Source: Legionella rowbothamii
Lineage (GTDB): Bacteria > Pseudomonadota > Gammaproteobacteria > Legionellales > Legionellaceae
Direction: 5' to 3'
DNA length: 64,000 bases
NCBI RefSeq assembly: GCF_900639985.1
Contig: NZ_CAAAIM010000004.1
Coordinates: 1-64,000, forward strand
Both the position numbers and the translations under genes were made by a program. The notes beneath the pieces are model-generated. The model worked only from the letters and a program-made list of their open reading frames with translations. It was not told the origin of the DNA and made no database searches. Shown piece by piece: positions 56,160 through 64,000 of this stretch (the first letter of the stretch is position 1; every line of letters begins with the position of its first letter).

Positions 56160-58256
56160 TCAGGCATGTAAAATGTTATCATGTTTTGGAAGGGTGAGGG
56201 TGAAATTGCTACCAATTCCTACCCTTGATGTGACTGATAAAGAACCATTATGATTTTCGGCAATTTTTTTGCAAATTGAGAGACCAAGTCCACTTCCTTT
56301 AATTGAATCCCATGCGTGTAGGCGCCGAAAAGGTTCAAAAATCTCTTTAATAAATTGCTCGTCAATTCCCAGCCCATTGTCTTGGATGGTGATTTTCCAA
56401 TAGGGATCCGCATCCTCTATACCAATATGAATCACAGGGATATTACCTGGTGCTTGATATTTGATGGCATTGGTAATCAGGTTTTGCAGCACGCGCATAA
56501 TCTGCATGGGGTTACCATAAAGCGTAGGCAGGGGCTCATGGGTTACTTCGGCCTTTTGTTCTTCGATTAATGCTTTGATATTTTCTAATGCGCTTTTTAA
56601 GATACTTTCTCCATCAAAGAAGATATTCTCAGAGTCTTCATGAATACGGGAATAGGCAAGTAAATCATTAATCACGGCACGCATACGCAGGCCTGCATCG
56701 GTCATAATTTTTAAATACTCTTTACCCTCCTCATCAAGTTTATCTTGTTTTTCAGTTAATAATAGTTCGCCGAAATTATTGATCATACGTATTGGTTCTT
56801 GTAAATCATGGGAGGCCACATAAGCAAATCGCTCTAATTCTGCATTTGAGCTTTCTAAGGCTTGTAGGAGCTTTTTATTTGCTGCCTCTGCTTTCTTGCG
56901 ATAGGAAATGTTTTGTACTAGCGAAACAAAGTATTTGGGGGTGCCATCATTATCCCAAACTAAAGAGACACTTAATAATCCCCAGACAAGATGACCATCT
57001 TTGTGAATATACCTTTTTTCCATTTGATAGTTGTCAATTTGTTTATTGAGCATCAAAAGCACATTTTCCAAATCAGTTTCTAAATCGTCAGGATAGGTTA
57101 GGGTTTGAAAGTCACTTTGTAGTAATTCTTCCTCACTATAGCCGAGCATGGTGCACATTGAGTGATTCACGTTTAACCATTTTCCTGTAGGTGAGATTAA
57201 GGCCATCCCGGTGGCGGCATGTTGCATGGCTGAACGGAATATTTCTTCACTGGCTTTGGTTGCATCTTCAGCGGCTTTACGCTCAGTGATGTCGCGTGCA
57301 ATGGTGGTAAGGCAGGCTGGTTCTCCCATTGCATTTCGATGTAAGGTCACTGATTGTAAGACAGGGATTTCGCGGCCATTACAGTGTAATAATGCTAATT
57401 CTCCAGTCCAAAATCCTTTTTCAAAGGCGGTGGGGATGACCTCGTTAATTACTTTTTGTACGGCCCAATAAGGATGCATGTCGGAAATTTTCATCGATGA
57501 CATATCATAGTCATCAGGTAAACCAACCATCCGTTTAGCACTTCGGTTATGGTATAATAAATTTCCTTGTAAGTCGGCAATTCCTACGAAATCAGATGAT
57601 TCTTCGATTAGAGCAATTAGTCTTGAGTGTTCCTCTTCCATTTTGCGGTTTTCAGTGACATCTCGAATTATATTAACAAAACCTGCTAATCTTTGTTTAT
57701 CGTTATATATCGGCTCCATTAATATATGTGCCCAAAAGGGGCTGCCATCTTTACGTATTCGTATTGCCTCACCTTCAAATTTGCCTTTTTTTTGGGCAAT
57801 GGTTATTATATTTGTAGGGATGCCTCTCGCGATATCTTCATGGGGATAAAACAGGGAGGAGTGTCTACCCACGATTTCTTTTTCTGAATACCCATAAACT
57901 CGTTGTGCACCAATATTCCAACTTTTTACATGGCCTAAAGGGGTTAGGGTGAAAATTGCATTGTCTTTGATGCTGTCTAGAATCATTTTATAGTGCTGTT
58001 CGTTATCAAAGAGAGATTTACTTTTTTCGTGTGACTTAAGTATTAAATACATACATACGGCCATTAGAATGGTTATCAGTAAGCAAAAAGTAAAAATAAG
58101 CATTACAACATGGAAGGCAGAAGAAGGCTCCCCTATCCAACGGTGTAGGGTAACTAATGCAAAACTCATCACAATAATCAGGCATAAGAAGATGAACCAC
58201 ATCCATGCGTTGAGTTTTTTATAATTAATGTCTGTCATCATTTTCCAAGGATTCAT
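56160..58256 (-). CDS. Multi-PAS membrane sensor histidine kinase
   Basis: 698 aa. Two transmembrane helices (about 17-37 and 50-73), three PAS domains (about 88-203, 211-326, 334-453), HisKA with SHDLQEP (H483), and HATPase with N596, DNGLG (626-630) and GSGLG (655-659). The SHDLQEP H-box is of the phytochrome-like type. Probable phosphodonor of the downstream REC-GGDEF protein. Confidence 0.92.
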   Translation of the reverse strand: MNPWKMMTDINYKKLNAWMWFIFLCLIIVMSFALVTLHRWIGEPSSAFHVVMLIFTFCLLITILMAVCMYLILKSHEKSKSLFDNEQHYKMILDSIKDNAIFTLTPLGHVKSWNIGAQRVYGYSEKEIVGRHSSLFYPHEDIARGIPTNIITIAQKKGKFEGEAIRIRKDGSPFWAHILMEPIYNDKQRLAGFVNIIRDVTENRKMEEEHSRLIALIEESSDFVGIADLQGNLLYHNRSAKRMVGLPDDYDMSSMKISDMHPYWAVQKVINEVIPTAFEKGFWTGELALLHCNGREIPVLQSVTLHRNAMGEPACLTTIARDITERKAAEDATKASEEIFRSAMQHAATGMALISPTGKWLNVNHSMCTMLGYSEEELLQSDFQTLTYPDDLETDLENVLLMLNKQIDNYQMEKRYIHKDGHLVWGLLSVSLVWDNDGTPKYFVSLVQNISYRKKAEAANKKLLQALESSNAELERFAYVASHDLQEPIRMINNFGELLLTEKQDKLDEEGKEYLKIMTDAGLRMRAVINDLLAYSRIHEDSENIFFDGESILKSALENIKALIEEQKAEVTHEPLPTLYGNPMQIMRVLQNLITNAIKYQAPGNIPVIHIGIEDADPYWKITIQDNGLGIDEQFIKEIFEPFRRLHAWDSIKGSGLGLSICKKIAENHNGSLSVTSRVGIGSNFTLTLPKHDNILHA

Positions 58257-58423
58257 AAGAAATTATTTTTATATGTACAGGTAATTTTCTCCAAAATTTC
58301 CGCTGATAATGGACGTTAAATATGGAGAGGATCCTCTTTTAATCTTAGCAGAATATTAATTATGCATTTTAAGCAAAACATGGTCTATATTTACTTATGT
58401 GAACCACGGACATGGAGTTCCAA

Positions 58424-58927
58424 ATGAAGAATAATAATTTAGCAGTAAAATGTAGCAGTTTAAATCGTCTTATTATTGCCTTATTTTTATTTGCTAGTCC
58501 ATTAGCAGGAGCTTATGCCGCGTGTTGCGCAGGTCATGGTGGGGTAGCCTCGTGCAATAAAACAACCGGGGTGCAGATGTGTAAGGATGGCACTGCCTCT
58601 CCAACCTGTACTTGTCCTAAGTCAAAAAGCCCGAAGGCTGTGACACCTAAAACGACCACTACAACAAATAAAGCAACGAAAACAGTCCCTGCGACAACTA
58701 AGAGCACAACCAAGTCCACAACTACTACAACAACAAAACCCAAAAGTAGCTGGTGGGGCGGTAAATCAAAAACCACAACAACCCCTACAACTACCAAGGG
58801 AACTACTACTTCTGGTAGCACTAAAGGTTGTTGTTCTAATCATGGTGGTGTTGCTCGATGTGACAAATCTACAGGTCACTTAGTTTGTAAAGATAATACT
58901 CAATCACCATCCTGTACTTGCCATTAA
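58424..58927 (+). CDS. Secreted protein with two CCxxHGGV domains
   Basis: 167 aa from ATG 58424 (GGAGTTCC upstream). Signal peptide to about residue 33 (ends AGAYA). Two copies of an about 30-residue Cys-rich domain, the first beginning CCAGHGGVASC and ending TCTC, the second beginning CCSNHGGVARC and ending SCTCH, flank about 75 residues of Thr/Lys/Ser/Pro low complexity. Similar domains occur in small secreted or DUF3761-type proteins; metal or wall binding is a guess. Confidence 0.8.
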   Translation: MKNNNLAVKCSSLNRLIIALFLFASPLAGAYAACCAGHGGVASCNKTTGVQMCKDGTASPTCTCPKSKSPKAVTPKTTTTTNKATKTVPATTKSTTKSTTTTTTKPKSSWWGGKSKTTTTPTTTKGTTTSGSTKGCCSNHGGVARCDKSTGHLVCKDNTQSPSCTCH

Positions 58928-61509
58928 ACACGGCATATTTGTGGCACTTGGGCATCTGTATCGTTTGAAACTCCTGACTCTACTAAGCAACTAGGGTTAG
59001 GAGTCATGTCCTCTAGAAGATCGGACTGAGAATCTGGTGTACAGCGTTCACTATTGCCACATGTGGGCATTCGTCTCATCATGCTTGTATGGGACATTGT
59101 TTGACTCTGAGTTTCTTGAGCCTCTTCTGCCAAATGTTCAAGTGGTTGATTTTTGAATCGATAAACATTCCACAAGATAAGGCAGGCTTGGGACATCATT
59201 AGAACAACGCCTATCGCAGGGGGGATCGTGATGCCTGCGGTAATAAATAAGAGTCCGGAGGCGCCGACCATACCAAAATTGTAGGTAAAACTTCCCACCA
59301 TATTTTGATTGATATTCGCGACTGTTTGTTTTGAAATAGCAAACAATGAGGCAATTGCCATTAATGCACCTGGATGAATTACGGCATCAGCGGCTTCTTG
59401 AGTAACTTGGTCTCCAGACGCAATAGCCCCACTAAAATCGCTTGCAGCCATAGCTTCCGCATCATTTCCTGCATCACCAAACATGGCTACCTTACGTCCT
59501 CTGTTTCTTAAATCCTGGATATAAATTGTCTTTTGATTTGAAACACACTCTGCATATACATGTTCAGGATTGATGCCAAGTCTTTTCGCATAGCGGCGAG
59601 CTGTTTCTCTGGCTGCTCCCGTGCATAGGTGAATTTCTTTACCCATGTTTTTTAAGGCATTGATCGTACGAATAGCATCGTTGCGCAGCGGGTCAGTCAT
59701 TACCATATAGCCAATGATGGTTTTATCTCGAGCAACTAAGACTAGGTCATCTCCACTTTCTAGCTCAGGTAAGGTTGCATCTCTAGGGAGCTCTATTCCT
59801 TGCTTTTTCATTAAGGAGAGGCTACCGATGATGTAGTTGCTGCTATTAATTTCCCCAATGATTCCTGAGTGGTGCTTTTTATTTAATTCAGTTACTTCTA
59901 ACTCATCTGAATTATCGTCTTTTGTATACGCATAAATGGCTTTGCCTGTAGGATGTTTGGACCATTTTTCCAGAGCTGCGCAAATTTTGCGGAGTTGCGA
60001 TTCAGATATTTCTTGCTCATTGAGTGCTTTTATCTGTTTGACTTCAGGAATACCCGTCGTTAGGGTGCCATTCAAATCAAAAATAACTGTATCTATGTGC
60101 TCGGCATGTTGTAGCACTTTAGTGCTCTTAAATTGCACCCCATTTTCAGCTGCTTTATGCATCCCGGAAGTCACAGCAAGAGGAATAATTAAGCCTAATG
60201 TACAAGGACAAGCGCTTACCAAAATTGATGCCACGCATTGAATTGCAGCGGTTATTGAGAAAAATAGGCCAATGGCAGTTCCCGCGGTTAATGCAAGTAA
60301 TAGCACCAAGGGAATGAAGTATTCTAAAAGCTGTACTGCTTGTAGCTCAATAGGGGATTTATCTAAAGCTGCCTTGGCAATTTGGGTGTCGAGGCGGGAA
60401 AGATAGGAATTTTGATAGTTTCTGCTAACGCGAATTTTTAACGGGGCTGCATTTTCCGCAAGGCGCATTCCTGCAAGCACTTTAGCTTCAGGCATGAAAT
60501 GGCGGGGAAGAATTGCTCCAGTAGTAATCGTATTATAAATAGTGCTTTCTTCAAGACATATTCCATCTAACGGGATAATCTCTCCTGGCTTAACCAGGAT
60601 GACATCACCGGGTTGAATGTGGGTTAACAGCGCATTTTCTTCATGTTCTGCAGCGTCATCTTCAATGTTTGTGCTAATTTTTCTAACTATTTTAGATGCT
60701 CGATCTTGGAATTTAGCCGTCCCAATGCGTGCTTTAATACTGTCTTCGATACCAAGGCCAATATGTCTAAAACCATAGATAAGTAGAGCAGCATCGAACA
60801 TCATAGGCAGCCAAGGGGCATATAATGAAGCAAGAGAAATAACCAGGATCAAGCTTGTACTTAGGGCGAAGAGGCTGTCCATGGTTAGGGCGCGGCTTGC
60901 TCGCCATTTTTTCCATGCATCAACATAGGAGTTTGCACCTAATGCTAAAGTTAACATAGTGCTGAGTGCTGCAAGTGGCAGCATCACTGCAAGTGACATG
61001 GATGCACCGCTTAGGCAAGCGATTAACACAATAACGCCGGCACCACAGCCGAGAAATCCCTTAAACCAATGTGACGAAAAATACTTTTTTGCTTGGCTAA
61101 TGAAGAGCTCGCTGAGTTGAGGAGAGGATTTCGGTGAAGGCGGTTCTATAGCCATGGCTTCTTCTAGAACTGGGGGGGTATGCTCTACTCGAAGTGCTTC
61201 TTGGGATTCCTCTAGGAGTGGCAGTGTTACTGGAAGCTCTTCTGGGGGAGTGTAGTCATATTCTTTACAGGTAAACCCGAGGTCTTCAATGTATTGTTTT
61301 ATTTCTTGCCAGCTTGTTAATTGCGTGTCAGGCGAATCCGAAATAACCATGGTGGTCCTTTTGGGATCTCTAAATTGTGAAAAATCGACATCAAATGCCT
61401 CAAGCACGAGGGATTTTGCAGCTAGCTTCTGGGTTACAATACGATGAATACGGCCACTACAGCCACCACAAGTCATTCCGGAAACATAAAAAGTTAAAGT
61501 CTTAGACAT
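58924..61509 (-). CDS. P1B-type heavy-metal ATPase with altered core motifs
   Basis: 861 aa. HMA domain GMTCGGC (11-17), Cys-Pro-Cys at 434-436, phosphorylation Asp D478, HP at 519-520, GDAGND at 678-683 and a Cys-rich C-terminal tail of about 60 residues. Unusual points: DKTGT reads DLNGT (478-482), TGE of the actuator reads TGA (330-332), and GDGxND reads GDAGND. YN in TM7 is kept; TM8 has MMSQA in place of MSxxS. It may be an altered-function or weak pump. Overlaps the convergent Cys-rich gene by four bases. Confidence 0.88.
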   Translation of the reverse strand: MSKTLTFYVSGMTCGGCSGRIHRIVTQKLAAKSLVLEAFDVDFSQFRDPKRTTMVISDSPDTQLTSWQEIKQYIEDLGFTCKEYDYTPPEELPVTLPLLEESQEALRVEHTPPVLEEAMAIEPPSPKSSPQLSELFISQAKKYFSSHWFKGFLGCGAGVIVLIACLSGASMSLAVMLPLAALSTMLTLALGANSYVDAWKKWRASRALTMDSLFALSTSLILVISLASLYAPWLPMMFDAALLIYGFRHIGLGIEDSIKARIGTAKFQDRASKIVRKISTNIEDDAAEHEENALLTHIQPGDVILVKPGEIIPLDGICLEESTIYNTITTGAILPRHFMPEAKVLAGMRLAENAAPLKIRVSRNYQNSYLSRLDTQIAKAALDKSPIELQAVQLLEYFIPLVLLLALTAGTAIGLFFSITAAIQCVASILVSACPCTLGLIIPLAVTSGMHKAAENGVQFKSTKVLQHAEHIDTVIFDLNGTLTTGIPEVKQIKALNEQEISESQLRKICAALEKWSKHPTGKAIYAYTKDDNSDELEVTELNKKHHSGIIGEINSSNYIIGSLSLMKKQGIELPRDATLPELESGDDLVLVARDKTIIGYMVMTDPLRNDAIRTINALKNMGKEIHLCTGAARETARRYAKRLGINPEHVYAECVSNQKTIYIQDLRNRGRKVAMFGDAGNDAEAMAASDFSGAIASGDQVTQEAADAVIHPGALMAIASLFAISKQTVANINQNMVGSFTYNFGMVGASGLLFITAGITIPPAIGVVLMMSQACLILWNVYRFKNQPLEHLAEEAQETQSQTMSHTSMMRRMPTCGNSERCTPDSQSDLLEDMTPNPSCLVESGVSNDTDAQVPQICRV

Positions 61510-61808
61510 ATTTACCCGCTAAATTTGATTTTTATTTTATCTTTTAGTTTATTTGTGAGTCAGTAGCTGAAATTGACCTAAAAACAGTATGTTACAATTT
61601 GAGTGAAATCATATCACATGTGACATTTTTTGCACCCTTTTTTTGCAAAATTGTTAATTTATCTTTATATAAAGGCTTTAACAGGCTCTTGCTCTGGAAA
61701 TTAATGGATTTAATTAAATCAATTGGTTTTTTATCGAACAGGTTATTATGCTCGAAGTTCTTTAGAGATATAAAAATTGGATGACAGCATAACTGCTTAT
61801 CGCTATGC

Positions 61809-63428
61809 TTGAACCACTTTTTAGAAACAACGGAACATTCAATTTTGAGTTCTTTATCATCGAGAAAAGAAAGTTGGTTAGCAATTATTTTTGCGGTTTA
61901 TTGTACTTATTATTTAATCGTCTCCATAGCGGCGGCATGGGGGTTTACCACCGACGATGCCTACATTACCTGGCTTTATGCACGTCAGTTGGCCGAGGGA
62001 GAGGGGATTAACTGGCCTGCGTTGTTACCTCGGGTTGAAGGATATTCAAATTTTCTTTGGCTTTTAATGGCTTCTTTAAGTTTTAAGCTACATTGGCCTG
62101 TTGTGTTGACGATGAAATGGATTTCCGTTTTTAGTTTAGGCTCGGCGCTGTTTTTTTTATATCGTTTGAGCCGGCTTTTTTTAAGTCCTTTATTGGCAAT
62201 GCTCCCAGTGTTCATTTTTAGCCATTATACGGGAGTGGTTTGGTGGACGGTTAGTGGATTAGAAAGTGCTTTTTTCTGTGCTTTATCCCTATTATTAACA
62301 TGGCAATGTGCAGTGGCTTTGGGGTTTTCTCCTGTGTTAGAGCAGTCAACAGGAGATAGTCGATTATCTACTCGGGCTTGGGCTATCACTAATATTAGCT
62401 TGCTATTACTTGGTTTAACCCGATTTGAGGGAATCGTTTGGGCTGTCCCTGTTGTCCTATTTATTTTTTGTCAGTGGAAATCAAAACGCATAAGCACGAT
62501 GCTGCTGAGCAAAAAAAAGGGCTATTTATGGGGAATCATTACGCTGGTATGTTTGGTGCTTCCTTATACAATTTATTTTATTTGGCGTGTGCGTTATTTT
62601 GGGCATTGGATTCCAAATAGTTACCAATGTAAAGCTTTTTTGACCGGACAGCGTGGGGTGGTTGATCTTGATTATATCCGCGTCATTATCCCTTTAATTG
62701 TCGCCTCTTTGCCTTATTTGTTGGCGCCTAAAGATTGCCGACATATCCTGTTGTGGTTGCCTTCCGTGCTCTATGGACTAATGTTATGGGGGGCGGATCC
62801 TGTTTTAGCACATATGCTACGTTTATTTTTAGCTCCTTTCGCGCTCTTTTCTTTGTTAGCAGTTTTGGGAGTATTCGAGTTTTTACATTATTTTAATATA
62901 GTAAAAGAAGATTTAAAGCTGCTCGTTTGCTTTATCTTTATTTTCATAACGTTTTTATTAATCCCGAGGGATAATTTGGCTTCTCTCCATGTTTTGGCCA
63001 ACAATTACCAAAGTCGGAATCAAAGCAGGTTATTGATTGCCCGATTATTGAATGAGCAGGCAGCAAAGGGGGATACTATTTTATTAGGGGATTGTGGGGT
63101 AATTCCTTTTAATGCTCGCTCTGATTTACGTTTTATTGATAGCCAGTGCTTGAATAACGCGGAGTTAACACAACCACCTTATAACAGTAACTTTGCCTTA
63201 TATGCCTCTTATATTCGTGAGCAGGTAAAACCCAATTGGGTTATTATCAGTAAGCCAGTCCTTGAGGCTCGGTGTGATTTCTTAATAAACCTACTCGAAG
63301 GCTCTGACTTTTTGACACATTATCAGTTTGTTGCTCGGTTTGAGTCGGGACCTGTTGCACGTAATGCGCAAGGACGTTCGCAAAAGACGATTGATAATGT
63401 TTATTTGGTGTATAAAAGAGCTTCATAG
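61809..63428 (+). CDS. GT-C-like polytopic membrane protein
   Basis: 539-aa protein with about ten helices and a soluble C-terminal end. The first loop has TTDDAYITWLYARQLAEGEG followed by RVEGYSNFLW, the acidic DD and VEGY motif of GT-C glycosyltransferases such as mycobacterial AftB-type enzymes. Legionella virulence-associated LphB is a membrane protein of similar plan, but I cannot confirm homology. The only in-frame start is TTG 61809, with a poor ribosome binding site. Confidence 0.75.
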   Translation: MNHFLETTEHSILSSLSSRKESWLAIIFAVYCTYYLIVSIAAAWGFTTDDAYITWLYARQLAEGEGINWPALLPRVEGYSNFLWLLMASLSFKLHWPVVLTMKWISVFSLGSALFFLYRLSRLFLSPLLAMLPVFIFSHYTGVVWWTVSGLESAFFCALSLLLTWQCAVALGFSPVLEQSTGDSRLSTRAWAITNISLLLLGLTRFEGIVWAVPVVLFIFCQWKSKRISTMLLSKKKGYLWGIITLVCLVLPYTIYFIWRVRYFGHWIPNSYQCKAFLTGQRGVVDLDYIRVIIPLIVASLPYLLAPKDCRHILLWLPSVLYGLMLWGADPVLAHMLRLFLAPFALFSLLAVLGVFEFLHYFNIVKEDLKLLVCFIFIFITFLLIPRDNLASLHVLANNYQSRNQSRLLIARLLNEQAAKGDTILLGDCGVIPFNARSDLRFIDSQCLNNAELTQPPYNSNFALYASYIREQVKPNWVIISKPVLEARCDFLINLLEGSDFLTHYQFVARFESGPVARNAQGRSQKTIDNVYLVYKRAS

Positions 63429-63430
63429 AT

Positions 63431-63506
63431 GTAGGTTGGTCTGTTAAGCCCCGCATTGGGTGTGTGGTGGAGACCATTTTTTCTGGGGATTAACAGCCCA
63501 GCCTAC
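63431..63506. repeat. GTAGGTTGG inverted-repeat element
   Basis: A 22-base arm at 63431-63452 (GTAGGTTGGTCTGTTAAGCC plus CC) matches the reverse complement of 63485-63506 at 19 of 22 positions. Best-preserved copy of the GTAGGCTGGGC family in this window. Between convergent genes. Confidence 0.65.
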
Positions 63507-63556
63507 CTTCCGGCACGTTTTGAGCTTTAGTCGCATGAATTATCATAGCAGATGAT

Positions 63557-63584
63557 AAAAAAACTGTGGGCCTTAAGGCCCACA
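63557..63584 (-). terminator. Terminator of the 111-aa gene
   Basis: TGTGGGCCTTAAGGCCCACA (63565-63584) is a perfect palindrome; on the minus strand it is followed by GTTTTTTT and lies 9 bases after the stop of the gene at 63593. Confidence 0.8.
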
Positions 63585-63592
63585 TGATGAGA

Positions 63593-63928
63593 TTATTGAG
63601 ATGAGTTTGTTGTTGAGCCCGAGCCAGTGAAGTTCCCGCTAGGTTGTGTTGAGCGAGTATTTTGCAAAAGCATAATGCTGTTTGTAAGTAAAATACGCTC
63701 TTGTATTTGGCGACCTAAGTACATTTGATAATTAATTTCAGCCAATAAGGTTGCAATTTCTTTTTCGACCGTTGCTGGAGAAGCTGTATTAATTTGATTG
63801 ATCCATTGATTATTTTGGCTCATATCCGCATTAAATAATCTCCAAGTCGCCATTTGAAACTCACTCAATGCTTGGCTTGCTGGTGCCTGCCCGGTAGTAC
63901 TTTGGTTTTGTGGTAGCCTTTTTGACAT
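63593..63928 (-). CDS. Small helical protein, unknown
   Basis: 111-aa protein with polar Gln/Ser/Thr-rich ends and a helical middle (about 20-90) that could form a coiled coil. No signal peptide or membrane helix. Probably a conserved Legionella protein; I cannot place it. Clear terminator at 63557-63584. ATG 63928 lacks a strong ribosome binding site. Confidence 0.65.
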   Translation of the reverse strand: MSKRLPQNQSTTGQAPASQALSEFQMATWRLFNADMSQNNQWINQINTASPATVEKEIATLLAEINYQMYLGRQIQERILLTNSIMLLQNTRSTQPSGNFTGSGSTTNSSQ

Positions 63929-64000
63929 AATGAAATATAAATTACTTAGTCCTACAGAGTATTGCGCTGCATAGGTCCGTAGTGAAGTAAAATAATTATT

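Noticed and set aside
58534-58821. Val-rich frame opposite the Thr-rich linker
   Set aside because: Mirror of ACN threonine codons on the other strand; low complexity artefact.
61614-61623. TCACATGTGA palindrome upstream of the P1B ATPase as a CRP site
   Set aside because: The half-sites are in the inverse order to TGTGA-N6-TCACA and too close; chance palindrome.
1-64000. CRISPR array, prophage, transposase or secretion-system genes
   Set aside because: No regularly spaced direct repeats and no integrase, transposase, Cas, Dot/Icm or phage-structural motifs were seen on either strand.

Overview
The window looks like chromosome of a Legionella species or a close relative (inference). The evidence is an AT-rich gammaproteobacterial gene set, gene orders typical of the group (thrS-infC-rpmI-rplT-pheST-ihfA; hemCDXY; petABC-sspAB; nnr-tsaE-amiB-mutL-miaA), and several long soluble proteins with eukaryote-like folds of the kind secreted by Dot/Icm systems. 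No secretion-system genes, phage, insertion sequence or CRISPR array is visible.

Layout. 1-2690: an inverted-repeat element and an unknown 649-aa protein. 2691-7183: rsgA diverging from cca-orn-queH and a cation efflux gene. 7256-9107: a protein with atypical-kinase motifs and a small coiled-coil protein. 9145-13839: hemC-hemD-hemX-hemY and an HdeD-like gene, on the minus strand. 13960-19058: cytochrome c5, dsbB, nagZ, tgt, ppiB and a TRIC/UPF0126 channel. 19150-21841: an XRE regulator, a LuxR-ligand-domain-like protein and an MFS transporter in one minus-strand unit, with a short terminated transcript running the other way from a near-perfect promoter. 21893-25163: a protein with a clan-CD-like His/Cys pair behind a PmrA-like box, then a RasGEF-like protein. 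25261-34119: tRNA-Val(GAC), the thrS-to-ihfA translation operon with two terminator or attenuator hairpins, a 2Fe-2S ferredoxin, a structured intergenic region and rplM-rpsI. 34254-38119: cytochrome bc1 genes and sspA/sspB. 38298-45501: nnr, tsaE, amidase, mutL, miaA, a zinc-finger protein and a heptosyltransferase-like gene. 45619-47469: a RasGAP-like protein. 47681-58256: NAD-formate dehydrogenase, then minus-strand metabolic and transport genes and a histidine kinase/GGDEF pair. 58424-63928: a secreted Cys-rich protein, an unusual P1B-type ATPase with altered core motifs, a GT-C-like membrane protein and a small unknown protein.

The most interesting part is the set of scattered effector candidates. 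A RasGAP-like domain (arginine finger R296 and a VLRFISP motif 120 residues later, the spacing of eukaryotic RasGAPs) and a RasGEF-like domain lie about 20 kb apart. In principle they could switch a host Ras-family GTPase off and on. A kinase-fold protein and a clan-CD-like peptidase accompany them. All four assignments come from motif reading alone and need structure prediction and translocation tests.

Several families of short inverted repeats sit between genes; two near-identical CCTGGTTGC palindromes lie between convergent gene pairs and may work as bidirectional terminators.
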